Positions 19,419 through 27,707 of a DNA stretch of 64,000 bases are shown here, piece after piece (positions within the stretch are counted from its first letter, which is position 1; every line of letters starts with the position of its first letter). The notes below the pieces were generated by a model. It saw nothing but the letters and a program-made list of their open reading frames with translations, was not told where the DNA came from and ran no database searches. The position numbers and the translations under genes were made by a program. This DNA is from Elusimicrobiota bacterium (GTDB lineage: Bacteria > Elusimicrobiota > Elusimicrobia > UBA1565), in assembly GCA_016196755.1 (NCBI GenBank), contig JACPXC010000028.1:1-64000 (forward strand), in the 5' to 3' direction.

Positions 19419-20590
19419 GCGGGCTTGCTGGGAGACGGCGGCGGCTTGTAGGCCGGGGTGGGCGCCGGCGCGGGGACGGGGGCCGCGACAGGGGTCGCCG
19501 GGGCCGGGCCCGAAGCGGGAGCGGACATGGGCCGCATCGACAAGAGGGCCTTGAGGCTCTGCGGGTCACGGGCCTTGGCCATCGCGACCGGGATCTCGAT
19601 CTCGCCTCTGCCCACCATCAAGGCCAGGCACTGGTCCATCGATATCATCCCGAACTGGCCGCCCGACTCGATGACGCCGGGGAGCTGGTGGATCTTGCCT
19701 TCGCGGATGTGGGTGGCCACCGCGGAGTTGAGGATCATGACCTCGCGGGCGCAGATCATCCCGCCGCCTTTACGCGGCAGCATGACCTGGCTGACCACGG
19801 CGGTCAAAAGGGTGGAGAGCTGGGCGCGCAGCTTGACCTGGGCGTCGAGCGGGAACTCGTCGATCATGCGGTCGACCGTCGAGGCCGCATCCTGGGTGTG
19901 CAGGGTCGAGAAGCAGAGGTGGCCGGTCTCGGCGGCGGCCAGCGCCAGCGCTATCGTCTCGCGGTCGCGCATCTCGCCGACCAGGATGATGTCGGGGTTC
20001 TGGCGCAGGGAGTGCTTGAGCGCGGACGTAAACGACCTGGTGTGCATCCCGACCTCGCGCTGGTCGATGATCGACTTCTTGTTCCGGTAGCAGTACTCGA
20101 TCGGGTCCTCGATCGTGATGATGTGCTTGGACTTGCTGCCGTTGATCTGCTCGACCAGGCTGGCCAGGGTGGTGGACTTGCCGGAGCCCGTGGGGCCGGT
20201 GACGAGGACCAGACCGCGCGGCAGCTCGGTCAGGCGCACGACCGACGGCGGGATGCCCAGCTCCTCGGGCGTCGGGATCTTCTCGTTGACCACACGCATG
20301 ACGGCGGCGATGCCATTCTCCTGGCGCAGGACGTTCACGCGGAAGCGGCCGACCTCGGGGAAAGTGTAGGAGCAGTCCAGTTCGAGCTTATCCTCGAACT
20401 CGCTGATCTGCTTGCGGTCGAGCATCGAATAGACGACTTCCTGGCACTGGGCGGAGTCGAGGGTGTGCTCCTTGGTGAAGCGCCGGAGCTCGCCGGAGAT
20501 GCGCACGGTGGGAGGCTCTCCCGGCACCAGCAGGATATCGCTGGCCTTCATCTCCACGGCGGCCTTCACGATGTCGTAGATGTCGGCCAT
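19415..20590 (-). CDS. pilT: Type IV pilus retraction ATPase PilT
   Basis: The 391-residue protein has the PilT layout: N-terminal PAS-like domain, Walker A GPTGSGKSTTLASL, Asp box IITIEDPIEY, Walker B PDIILVGEMRD, His box STLHTQDAA. It also has the PilT-specific retraction motif, here ATHIREGKIHQLPG (usually AIRNLIREGK). It hydrolyses ATP at the inner membrane to depolymerise pili, driving twitching and DNA uptake. The C-terminal 45 residues are a Pro/Ala-rich tail not typical of PilT. ATG 20590 (MADIYD) is preferred over an in-frame TTG three codons upstream, with GGGAG just upstream. It leads an operon with a DNA-repair glycosylase rather than with other pilus genes, none of which lie in this window. 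Confidence 0.93.
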   Translation of the reverse strand: MADIYDIVKAAVEMKASDILLVPGEPPTVRISGELRRFTKEHTLDSAQCQEVVYSMLDRKQISEFEDKLELDCSYTFPEVGRFRVNVLRQENGIAAVMRVVNEKIPTPEELGIPPSVVRLTELPRGLVLVTGPTGSGKSTTLASLVEQINGSKSKHIITIEDPIEYCYRNKKSIIDQREVGMHTRSFTSALKHSLRQNPDIILVGEMRDRETIALALAAAETGHLCFSTLHTQDAASTVDRMIDEFPLDAQVKLRAQLSTLLTAVVSQVMLPRKGGGMICAREVMILNSAVATHIREGKIHQLPGVIESGGQFGMISMDQCLALMVGRGEIEIPVAMAKARDPQSLKALLSMRPMSAPASGPAPATPVAAPVPAPAPTPAYKPPPSPSKPA

Positions 20591-20620
20591 GACTCCCAAT
20601 AGGTTAGCCCCAGGCCCTTA

Positions 20621-21118
20621 TTACGTCAAGGCATGACACTTCTTATACTTCTTGCCCGAGCCGCAGTGGCAGGGGTCGTTGCGGCCCAGGTCGGGGCCGG
20701 TCTTGACCATGGTCGCGGGCTTGGGCGGCTGGCCGTCGACGAACCACCAGGCGCCGTTCTCCTTGCGGAACTGGGCGATCTCGCGGTGCTCGTAGTCGGT
20801 CTCGCCCTGGGAAAAGCGCGCGACGAAATTGACGACGCCCTGCTCGTCCTTCGCGCCGCCGCCCTTGACGGCCACGATTTCGAGGCCCTTCCAGGCCGAC
20901 TCGGCGGCCCATTTCTTGGAGGCTTCGCGGTCGAAGTCCTTGCGGCTCTCGGGGGCCAGGGTCTTCTCGACGAAGTCGACCTTCCCGGTGGCGTAGGCCG
21001 AGTAGCGCGCGCGCATCAGGGCCTCGGCCGTGGGCGGGGAGGCCTTCCCGGAGTGATAGGGTCCGCAGCAGGAGGCCAGAGGGCGTCCGGTCCCGCAGGG
21101 GCAGGTGGTCTCGGTCAT
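20621..21118 (-). CDS. YchJ-family SEC-C motif protein
   Basis: The 165-residue protein has two Cys clusters: an N-terminal [17 protein letters not shown] and a C-terminal SEC-C zinc motif [16 protein letters not shown]. Between them is the NTF2-like core of the UPF0225/YchJ family ([17 protein letters not shown], then [12 protein letters not shown]). Function is not established; the SEC-C motif, shared with SecA, probably binds zinc and a protein partner. ATG 21118 gives the family's usual start and is preceded by a -10-like TATCAT six bases upstream. It is a single-gene unit. Confidence 0.9.
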   Translation of the reverse strand: MTETTCPCGTGRPLASCCGPYHSGKASPPTAEALMRARYSAYATGKVDFVEKTLAPESRKDFDREASKKWAAESAWKGLEIVAVKGGGAKDEQGVVNFVARFSQGETDYEHREIAQFRKENGAWWFVDGQPPKPATMVKTGPDLGRNDPCHCGSGKKYKKCHALT

Positions 21119-21124
21119 GGCGTC

Positions 21125-21130
21125 ATGATA
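21125..21130 (-). promoter_or_regulatory. Candidate -10 box for leaderless ychJ-type mRNA
   Basis: TATCAT ends six bases before ATG 21118 with no room for a Shine-Dalgarno, as at ettA. Confidence 0.55.
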
Positions 21131-21135
21131 ACTTC

Positions 21136-22419
21136 TTAGGCCCGGACTCGCCAACGCGCCAGCTCCTCGAGAAGCGCCGCGCGGCGCCGGACCAGGACGC
21201 CGGCCCGGCGCAGGCGGGCGAGGCGGCGGAGCCGGACGGCGTGGCGGCCCAGCCGCGCCAGTTCCCCCCAATAGGCGTGCGCGATGAGCCCGCTGACCGG
21301 CAGGGAGGCGCCATACCAGAGGCTGGCCGGCCAACCCCAGGCGGCGTGGACGGCGGCGATGAGGACGCCGTAGAACGAGACGAAGGAGAGGGTGCCGGCC
21401 AACAGCGCCCGCGTCGCGACGCGGGCCTCGAGCCGCTCCCGGTCCGAGAAGCGCTCCACCGCCCAGGCGGTCAGCTCCAGCGGCAGCCAGCGGTGGACGG
21501 CGCCCCAGACGGCGACCGGGCCCAAAACCACGGCCGCCGCCCCGCGCGCCGCCATCTCGCCAGTCCCCAGCCCTCCCCCCGCGTGCGCCCGCACCGCCGC
21601 GTCGTCGACCGCCAGGCGCGCCAGGTCCCGCTCGTAGCGCGCGAGGCCCCGCGCGAAAGCTTCGGCCTCGGCGGGACGGCGCGCGTAGGCGCCTTCCACG
21701 GCGTCGGCGGCGGCCTTGGCCGCGCCGCCCATCAGGCGCAGGACGCCGGCGGCGGTCCGCGCCCGGCCGGCGTCGGGCTGATGGACCACCAAGGACTTGA
21801 GGGCGGCCTCGAGCGCCGCGCTCAGGCGCGCGATGCAGTCCTTCTTGCGCTCGGGATAGCCTTCGAGGAAATCCGCGGCCTTGAGCGCCGCCCCGACCGC
21901 GACCGAGGCGTCGCCGCGATAGCGCGCGCGCGCCGGATAGGCGAGGCCCACCGGCAGGAGGCCGACGCCGAGGCGCCCGCCGTGCCGGTGCTCGAGCTCG
22001 AGGGCCATGCGCGCCGCGCCGCTCTTGAGCTCGTGGAGGGCGGGCTCGTCGTAGGTCACGCCCTCGGGGAATATCAGCACGGCTCCGCCCGACTCGAGGA
22101 CCCCGTACACGGCCTCGAACGTGGCGGTCACCGAACGCATGGCGCGCGGGTCGTCGGAGGCGCGGTTGACCGCGATGACGCCGAGGCGGCGCAGCAGCCA
22201 GGCCACCGGCGCCAGGCGGAAGAGCGCCGCCGTGGCCACGACCGAGAACGGCCGCGGCAGAGCGGCCGCCAAGACCATGGCGTCGGCCAGCGAGTTGGGG
22301 TGGTTGGCGCAGACCAGCAGCGGCCCGGACGGCAGGCGTTCGGCGCCCGCGAGCTCGATGCGCCGGAAATAGAACCCCAGCGCGGCGCGCAGCAGAGCGC
22401 GGGCCGCCGTCCTGATCAT
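21136..22419 (-). CDS. PlsC-like 1-acylglycerol-phosphate acyltransferase with C-terminal membrane helices
   Basis: The 427-residue protein has the acyltransferase HX4D box in [13 protein letters not shown], the glycerol-phosphate-binding [10 protein letters not shown], and a NRASD segment between. It transfers an acyl chain to lysophosphatidate or a related lysolipid on the inner membrane. It is longer than ordinary PlsC (about 240): the C-terminal half contains helices around residues 270-385. Such long forms resemble acyltransferases of glycerophospholipid remodelling. TAAGAT lies six bases upstream of the ATG. It is transcribed alone, followed at 21118 by the ychJ-type gene. Confidence 0.8.
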   Translation of the reverse strand: MIRTAARALLRAALGFYFRRIELAGAERLPSGPLLVCANHPNSLADAMVLAAALPRPFSVVATAALFRLAPVAWLLRRLGVIAVNRASDDPRAMRSVTATFEAVYGVLESGGAVLIFPEGVTYDEPALHELKSGAARMALELEHRHGGRLGVGLLPVGLAYPARARYRGDASVAVGAALKAADFLEGYPERKKDCIARLSAALEAALKSLVVHQPDAGRARTAAGVLRLMGGAAKAAADAVEGAYARRPAEAEAFARGLARYERDLARLAVDDAAVRAHAGGGLGTGEMAARGAAAVVLGPVAVWGAVHRWLPLELTAWAVERFSDRERLEARVATRALLAGTLSFVSFYGVLIAAVHAAWGWPASLWYGASLPVSGLIAHAYWGELARLGRHAVRLRRLARLRRAGVLVRRRAALLEELARWRVRA

Positions 22420-22425
22420 GGCGGT

Positions 22426-22431
22426 ATCTTA
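22426..22431 (-). promoter_or_regulatory. Candidate -10 box for leaderless acyltransferase mRNA
   Basis: TAAGAT ends six bases before ATG 22419; the intervening ACCGCC carries no Shine-Dalgarno. Confidence 0.55.
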
Positions 22432-22432
22432 G

Positions 22433-23476
22433 CTACTTGGCGGCGAGGGCGGCGACGGCGGCGCGGGCCTCTCCCGCGTCCCGCGTGTCGATCGGCTCGC
22501 CGAAGGCGATCGAGAGTTGGCGGCGGGAGAACAGGCGCGAGAGCCAGGAGCGCTTGGGGCCGAAGGAGAGCATGCTGCCCCAGGGACCGCTCAGGCCGAA
22601 CGGCACCACGGCCGCCCCGGTGCCGCGGATGATAAAGGTAAATCCGCGCATGAACTCGTCGATCTCGCCGTCGCGCGTGACGTGGCCCTCGGGGAAGAGC
22701 CCGACGACTTCGCCGCGCAGCAGAGCGTCGCGCGCGGCTTCCAGCGAGCGCTGGATCGCCTTCGGGCCATTGCCGGCCTCGAGCGGGGCCAGCGGGATCG
22801 CACCCATGCGCTTTAGGAAGCCGCTGATGAGCGGGTTGAGGAAGGCCAGCCAGCCCTTGAGCGGGCTCTCGTAGTAGGCCTTGTACATGAGGAAGCGCAC
22901 CGGCCGGCCCGCGCTCATGCCTGCGATGACGGGATCGAGGTAAGAGGGATGGTTGCCGATAAGGAGGACCGGACCCTCGGCGGGGATGTTCTCGGCGCCG
23001 GTCACCTTGGTCGGATATACCGTCCGGACCAGCGGACCGAGGAAAGTCTTGACGAAGCGTACGTTGGAGCGGATACGCGGGTCGTCGCCGCGCCGCTCGG
23101 CCTTGCCGCCGTCGAATACGCCGTTCCAAGAGGCGGCCGACGGCCGGGCCAGGGGAGCGGCCAGGGACTTGGCGGTGGCCGCCGCCGCCACGGCGGCGGG
23201 AGCGAAACGCGGAGCAGCCTGAGCGACGGCGACCTGGGCGGCAACGGCGACCGGCGCGGCCGGAGCCTGCGCGGGGGACGCAACGGCCAGAGCAGCGGCG
23301 ACGGCGGCCGCGGCGACCGCGCGCGGCGACACCAGCGACGCGGGAGAGACCAGGGAGACCGAGACGGCCGCCGGAGCGACGGACACCGCCCCGAGGCCCG
23401 GCGGCGCCGCGGGCAGGACCCGCACGACGGCGAAGGCCGGCTGGGACAGGAGAAGCAGGGCGAGGATCATCCGCAT
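22433..23476 (-). CDS. Acyltransferase (PlsC type) with an exported Ala/Val-rich N-terminal extension
   Basis: The 347-residue protein begins with a signal-like helix (MILALLLLSQPAFA) followed by about 110 residues of Ala/Val/Pro-rich low complexity, the same N-terminal design as three other proteins of this window. Only then comes the acyltransferase domain: LLIGNHPSYLDPVIAG (HX4D), a NPLISGFLKRMGAIPL segment, and GLFPEGHVTRDGEI. Normal PlsC enzymes act on the cytoplasmic face and have no exported leader, so either the leader is a membrane anchor or the enzyme works outside. It starts six bases after TAGAAT. It is the third PlsC-like gene in the window, with 21136 and 44447. Confidence 0.75.
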   Translation of the reverse strand: MRMILALLLLSQPAFAVVRVLPAAPPGLGAVSVAPAAVSVSLVSPASLVSPRAVAAAAVAAALAVASPAQAPAAPVAVAAQVAVAQAAPRFAPAAVAAAATAKSLAAPLARPSAASWNGVFDGGKAERRGDDPRIRSNVRFVKTFLGPLVRTVYPTKVTGAENIPAEGPVLLIGNHPSYLDPVIAGMSAGRPVRFLMYKAYYESPLKGWLAFLNPLISGFLKRMGAIPLAPLEAGNGPKAIQRSLEAARDALLRGEVVGLFPEGHVTRDGEIDEFMRGFTFIIRGTGAAVVPFGLSGPWGSMLSFGPKRSWLSRLFSRRQLSIAFGEPIDTRDAGEARAAVAALAAK

Positions 23477-23482
23477 CCGGCG

Positions 23483-23488
23483 ATTCTA
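23483..23488 (-). promoter_or_regulatory. Candidate -10 box for leaderless acyltransferase mRNA
   Basis: TAGAAT ends six bases before ATG 23476. A GGAGAG further upstream lies outside the predicted transcript. Confidence 0.55.
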
Positions 23489-23737
23489 TTTCTCTCCTAT
23501 CCTTAATGAGTAGGGACCTTCGACCCCTCGGGGAGCGCCAACGGGCCTACGGCCGGATAGTGCGCCAGGGCACGGCCGCGGAAGAGGGTCCGGCCCGCGT
23601 CGGCCATACGGCAGCGACGCGCGCACCCGGCCGCGCGGGTCGATGAGCTGGCTGGACCCGGAGGAGGCTCATCCAACGAACGATCGAGCGATCCATTCGG
23701 CCTCCGGGGGACGTCCCCGAACGCCAAGAATCAATTT

Positions 23738-25675
23738 TTATGCCGCCGGAGGGAGTTCGACCAAGAAACGCGCGCCGCGCGGGGCGTTCTCGGCCCAGGC
23801 CCCCCCGCCGTAGAGCTCGGCCAGGCGGCGGACGGTGGCCAGCCCAAGGCCCGTCCCGTCCGGACTCTCGGAGGCGAACGGCGTGAACAACCGCGGCAGG
23901 AGCTCGTCGGGGATGCCGGAGCCGGTGTCGGCCACGCAGAGCAGAGCCTTGCCCCCCGAGCGCGCCAGGGACACCGACACCGCCGGCCGTCCACCGGAGG
24001 CCGGGGCTCGCGCGGCCTCGCGCGCCGCGTTCTTGACCAAGTTTATGAGGATCTGCTGCAGATGGGTGGAGGACACCGCCAGCTCGAGCTCGTCGCCGGC
24101 GACCGACACCTCCACCTCGTCGGGCAGGTCCGGACGCATGAGCCGGATCGTGCGGTCGAACACCTCGCGCCAGCGGCAGCGCTCGTTGCGCGCGCGAGGC
24201 GAGGCGTACTCGAGGAGCCCGGTGAGGATCGAATCCAGGCGCAGGACCTCCTCCTTGAGGATGCGCAGAGAGTCCGCCTTCTGCTCCTCGGTGATCGGCA
24301 GGCCCAGCACCTCGACGGCGCCGAGCATAGCGGATAGGGGATTGCGGATCTCATGGGCGATCCCGGCGGCCATCGTCCCCATCTGGGCCAGGCGGTCGGC
24401 GTGCAGCATGGCCCGCGTCGTCTCGGCCTGGCGCAGGGCGCGGCCCAGCGCGGCCGCCATGCGCGAGAGCGCCCGCAGGGCGGCAAGGTCGTAGTAGCCC
24501 TCGCTCGGGGCTGAGACGAAGAGCCAGCCCGCGCGAGCGCCGTCGCGCTTGATCGGAACGCCGGCCTCGAAGCCGCGCGCCTCGAGGCGGCCGGTCAGCG
24601 CCGAGTCTCCCTCGCGCCGGAGCGCCGCCGCCGTGAAGGAATCCTCGCGGTCCCCCAAGACCGCGGCCAGTTCGTCAGGGAGCGAAGGCGCCTTCAGCCC
24701 CCCCAACTCGCGCGGCTCCCAATGGACCGCGGCGCGAGCGCCCCAGAGCGTCTCCACGACGGCGCGCGCGAGAGCCTCGGCGGCGGCCAGGTCCCCGCCG
24801 GCCTCGAGCTTGCGCTCGAGCTCGGTCAGCGCCCGGTCGAGGCGGGCCTGGCGGGCCGAGAGCAGCTTCCCCGCGGAGCCCACGAAGCGGTCCCAAAGCG
24901 GAGGCAGGACGGCCACGGCTAGCGCGCTGGTCAAAAACAGCGTGACAAACAGGTTCCCGCCTAGGCGCCGGGTCGACCACTCGAGCAGGGTCACGACCAG
25001 GCCCAGTACGGCCGACCCGGCCAGGAGCGCCCCGGCCTGGCGCGCCGCGTCGCCGAGGTCCAGAAGATGATGGCGCTCGATCGCCGCCAGGACCAGGAGC
25101 GACCAGGCCATCAACGCGACATTGGCCATGCCGAGGAACGGCACGCCGATGTTGGGCAGGAAGTCGGTGAAGCCGCCGATCACGGCCAGCCAGGCCGCCA
25201 CGGCCAGGTAGCCCCGGCGGTTGCGCTCCGCGGCCTCCGCGGCGCGCCACCAGTGCAGCGTCAGGAGGCCTATCGCCGCCGCGAACACCGGCAAGCCGCC
25301 CACGATGAACGCCGCGCGGTACTGCTGCAGGGAGATCCGCCCCGCCCACATGAGCCCCAAGGCCAGAGTGCCGGCCAGGTAGAGCGGGACGGTCCGCCGC
25401 CGACGCGCGGCGGGGTCGAGGCCGGTGAAGCTCCAGGCAAACGACAGCGACGCGCCGGGCAGCCAGGCCAGCGGCGTGAACAGGAGCCTCACCCACAGCG
25501 GGTCGTCGAAGTCCGGCGCGGCCAGGCAGTAAGCCCCGCTCCAGAGCGCGAACGACAGGCTCATGAGGGCCAGCGAGCGGTACACCGGCCGCCGGCGGCC
25601 GCGCGCCCAGGCCAGGGAGCCGATGACGGCGTTGAGCGCGGTGGAGGCCAGCGCCGCGCCCACCGCCCAACTCAC
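23738..25675 (-). CDS. Orphan membrane histidine kinase (7TM-type sensor, GAF, HisKA, HATPase)
   Basis: The 645-residue protein has about eight N-terminal hydrophobic helices (residues 1-255), a coiled-coil, a GAF-like domain (about 300-420), a HisKA domain with the phospho-acceptor His441 in AGIAHEIRNPLSAML, and a HATPase domain with NLVKNAAREA, DTGSGIP and GTGLGL boxes. It should sense a membrane or intracellular signal and phosphorylate an unlinked regulator, as no response regulator is adjacent. The layout recalls PrsK-type kinases of exopolysaccharide systems, though that is only a resemblance. I chose the GTG at 25675: longer reading frames start inside the palindromic repeat element just upstream, and TATGGG lies six bases before this GTG. 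Confidence 0.85.
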   Translation of the reverse strand: MSWAVGAALASTALNAVIGSLAWARGRRRPVYRSLALMSLSFALWSGAYCLAAPDFDDPLWVRLLFTPLAWLPGASLSFAWSFTGLDPAARRRRTVPLYLAGTLALGLMWAGRISLQQYRAAFIVGGLPVFAAAIGLLTLHWWRAAEAAERNRRGYLAVAAWLAVIGGFTDFLPNIGVPFLGMANVALMAWSLLVLAAIERHHLLDLGDAARQAGALLAGSAVLGLVVTLLEWSTRRLGGNLFVTLFLTSALAVAVLPPLWDRFVGSAGKLLSARQARLDRALTELERKLEAGGDLAAAEALARAVVETLWGARAAVHWEPRELGGLKAPSLPDELAAVLGDREDSFTAAALRREGDSALTGRLEARGFEAGVPIKRDGARAGWLFVSAPSEGYYDLAALRALSRMAAALGRALRQAETTRAMLHADRLAQMGTMAAGIAHEIRNPLSAMLGAVEVLGLPITEEQKADSLRILKEEVLRLDSILTGLLEYASPRARNERCRWREVFDRTIRLMRPDLPDEVEVSVAGDELELAVSSTHLQQILINLVKNAAREAARAPASGGRPAVSVSLARSGGKALLCVADTGSGIPDELLPRLFTPFASESPDGTGLGLATVRRLAELYGGGAWAENAPRGARFLVELPPAA

Positions 25676-25694
25676 GGGCGCCCCATACGGATCG

Positions 25695-26010
25695 AATTTA
25701 CGCGCCTCGGGCGCGTGGATCGAAGGATTGCAACCGGCCGCAATCCTTCGATCTCGAGCGGCAAACGGCAAGAACAATTGCGAGTCGTGTGCACGCTTCG
25801 CGCACGGCGCTGACGGGACTGTCCGCGCGGACAGTTCGGTGCATTTCCCCGAATCATCCAGTAGTTCCGCTCTTAAACGGCGTTAGTCCGTGCGCGAAGC
25901 GTGCACACGCCCCCCCCTTATCCTTTCGTCGTTTGCCGTTCATTGCTCCAGATCGAAGGATTGCGGCCGTATCGCAATCCTTCGATCCACGCGCCCGAAG
26001 CGCGTAAATT
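25695..26010. repeat. Nested palindromic repeat element, copy 1
   Basis: This 316-base stretch fills the gap between the histidine kinase start and the stop of the sigma-54-like gene and codes for nothing convincing. Its ends are inverted repeats of 27 bases with one mismatch (25695-25721 against 25984-26010). Inside each end sits a perfect 14-bp stem made of GATCGAAGGATTGC and GCAATCCTTCGATC (25718-25731 with 25740-25753; 25951-25964 with 25974-25987). Further in, GTGTGCACGCTTCGCGCACG (25788 on) is inverted at about 25889-25908. The centre is an 18-base perfect palindrome, ACTGTCC GCGC GGACAGT (25818-25835). A second copy lies at 59908-60194. It resembles a MITE- or BIME-like element, but I recognise no named family. 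Confidence 0.85.
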
Positions 26011-26017
26011 GATCTAT

Positions 26018-27046
26018 TCACCGCCGGCCCCGGCCGCCCAGGCCGAGCTCGGCGCGGTACTGGGCCACGGAACGGCGCGACAGGACCACGCCGGACCGGA
26101 CCAACTCGGCGCGCAGCTCTTCGTCCGAAAGGCCGGGATTCCGCTCAGCCAGCGCCGCCACCACGCCCTTGGCCAGCGACTTCGAGCTAGGCATCAGGGC
26201 TTTCAGCGGGGCCTCGGTCCCCCACGGCAGGGCCACCGCCTTGTTGGCCGCCAGACGGTTGACGACGCTGGGGTCGGCCCCGACGGCCGCCGCCACCGAG
26301 CGCTGGGTGAGCGCCGCCAGCTTGGCCGGATCGCCGCTCAGAAGATAGCCCTTCTGCGCCTCGAGCAGGGCCTCGAGGACGCGCAGCAAAGTGGTCTTGC
26401 GCTTGTCGGTGTGGATCAGCCGTTCGCTGAAGCGCCGCAGCGCCTCGGCCTCGGACGGCGAATCAGCGGCCAGCGCGCGCAGGCCGGCGGGATCCACCTT
26501 CCAGCGCCCTTTCCAGGCCTCGCGGTTGAAGAAGCGCAGGGCCGGGCGGCCGCCCTCGACGACGAATCCCGCCACCGTCGAGAAGCCTTTGGCCGGCGCC
26601 GCCGGGGCGGGCCCGGCCAGCTCCTCGCGGACCCAGAGCCGGGTCAGGAAGTCCTCGAGCCGTCCGGCCTCCGCGGGCGTGAGGCCCGAGCGCCGGGCCT
26701 TCTCGGCGCGCGAGAGGCCCGAGCCCTCGAGGAAGCAGTCCTTGAAGCGCGCCGCCCCGACGCGGCGCAGGAGCAGGGCCTCCGGCGAGGAAGCGTCGAG
26801 AAGCTCCGCGGCGCCCTCGGCGGGCGCGCCCAACCGCCAGCCGGGGAAGCGGCGCGCCGCGTAGGCCGCCTTCGAGAACGGGGCCAGCGAGACGACCCCG
26901 GCGGCCTTGAGCCGCGTAAAGCGCGGGTCGGCCTCGAGCTTGCCCATCTCATGGGCATAGGTCTCGTCGTCCATGGCCAGGAGACGAGCCAGGTAGAGCC
27001 GGCCGGCCATGACCCCGCGTTGCTGGGTACCGAGGGAAGCCTTCAC
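26018..27046 (-). CDS. Divergent sigma-54 (RpoN)-like protein
   Basis: The 342-residue protein aligns along its length with RpoN but is degenerate and short (RpoN is usually 400-500). The N-terminus (GVMAGRLYLARLLAMDDETY, then LEADPRFTRL) follows the region I pattern that in normal sigma-54 is Gln/Leu-rich and ends with NPLLE. The core has TTLLRVLEALLEAQKGYLL and the helix-turn-helix segment RSVAAAVGADPSVVNRLAAN. The end carries an altered RpoN box, SRRSVAQYRAEL instead of ARRTVAKYRE. Sigma-54 directs RNA polymerase to -24/-12 promoters and needs AAA+ activators; none is in this window. I prefer GTG 27046, six bases after TATACA, over the TTG two codons upstream. It could be a specialised sigma-54 paralogue or an anti-/pseudo-sigma. 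Confidence 0.65.
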   Translation of the reverse strand: MKASLGTQQRGVMAGRLYLARLLAMDDETYAHEMGKLEADPRFTRLKAAGVVSLAPFSKAAYAARRFPGWRLGAPAEGAAELLDASSPEALLLRRVGAARFKDCFLEGSGLSRAEKARRSGLTPAEAGRLEDFLTRLWVREELAGPAPAAPAKGFSTVAGFVVEGGRPALRFFNREAWKGRWKVDPAGLRALAADSPSEAEALRRFSERLIHTDKRKTTLLRVLEALLEAQKGYLLSGDPAKLAALTQRSVAAAVGADPSVVNRLAANKAVALPWGTEAPLKALMPSSKSLAKGVVAALAERNPGLSDEELRAELVRSGVVLSRRSVAQYRAELGLGGRGRR

Positions 27047-27129
27047 AGACAATGTATACGCAGGCTTCCCTGCGCAGTCAAGGGGCTGGATGGTTGACAG
27101 GCTGGATGGTTGGCGGCTTTAGGGAGCGA

Positions 27130-27642
27130 TCAGCCTAGGCCGAGGGCTCGAGCGATTCTTGCAATGAAGCCGAGGGATTCGCCCCCCTCCTTGCCGCCGG
27201 CCCGCATCGCGCAGGACTTGCCCTTACAGCCGCCGGCGGCTCCGGCGGCCATCTTGCATTTACCGCCCGAGCAGGGGCTACTGGCGCTGGCGCTGGCGCT
27301 CGAAGCGCCGGCCTGAAGCGGGCAGTTGCCGCCATTGCAGGGGCTCCCGCCCGAACCGGGACAGGTGCCCGAAGGACAGGGGACCGCGGGGGCGTCTTCG
27401 CGCGGCGCGCCCGGGATGGTGGAGCCGGTCTCGGCGTTGAAGCGTCCCGCGTAGCGGCGCGACGTGGGGCTGCCCCTACCGTCGCCCCTGGGCATCCGGC
27501 TCAACTCGCCGTACGCCGGGCTGGTGTCCAAGCCTGCCCCTAGGTCGTCGCGGGTGCATATGCCCGTCGTGGGGTCGCAGCCGGCCCACGTGGTGGGACT
27601 ACCAAAGAGGAGGACCGTCGCCAGGAGGAGTATCCGCTTCAT
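27130..27642 (-). CDS. Small exported Cys-rich protein
   Basis: The 170-residue product has a signal peptide (MKRILLLATVLLFGSPTTWAG). The mature half near the C-terminus is a run of short Cys modules separated by Gly/Ser/Ala: PCPSGTCPGSGGSPCNGGNC, then PCSGGKCKM and CKGKSCAM. The CxGGxC/CxxGxC spacing recurs four times, giving eight Cys that could bind metal or form disulfides. A Cys pair also follows cleavage (CDPTTGIC). I do not recognise the family; a metallothionein-like, disulfide-rich or peptide-precursor role is possible. The ATG at 27642 lies six bases after TATTCT. It is a monocistronic unit between the sigma-54-like gene and the M14 peptidase. Confidence 0.65.
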   Translation of the reverse strand: MKRILLLATVLLFGSPTTWAGCDPTTGICTRDDLGAGLDTSPAYGELSRMPRGDGRGSPTSRRYAGRFNAETGSTIPGAPREDAPAVPCPSGTCPGSGGSPCNGGNCPLQAGASSASASASSPCSGGKCKMAAGAAGGCKGKSCAMRAGGKEGGESLGFIARIARALGLG

Positions 27643-27648
27643 GCCTAC

Positions 27649-27654
27649 AGAATA
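27649..27654 (-). promoter_or_regulatory. Candidate -10 box for leaderless Cys-rich protein mRNA
   Basis: TATTCT ends six bases before ATG 27642; the spacer GTAGGC has no Shine-Dalgarno. Confidence 0.55.
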
Positions 27655-27707
27655 CCCCAGCAAGCCCCTTCCCTCAACAGACCATGGTCCCAGCTGACAG
27701 CTAGGCC

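Noticed and set aside
25675-25777. Longer N-terminus for the histidine kinase starting at TTG 25777
   Set aside because: The extra 34 codons are translated palindromic repeat; the same peptide (NPSIHAPEAR) appears near the other element copy, so it is not protein.
25695-26010. CRISPR array or integron attC site
   Set aside because: There are no regularly spaced direct repeats and no Cas or integrase gene; the structure is a nested palindrome.
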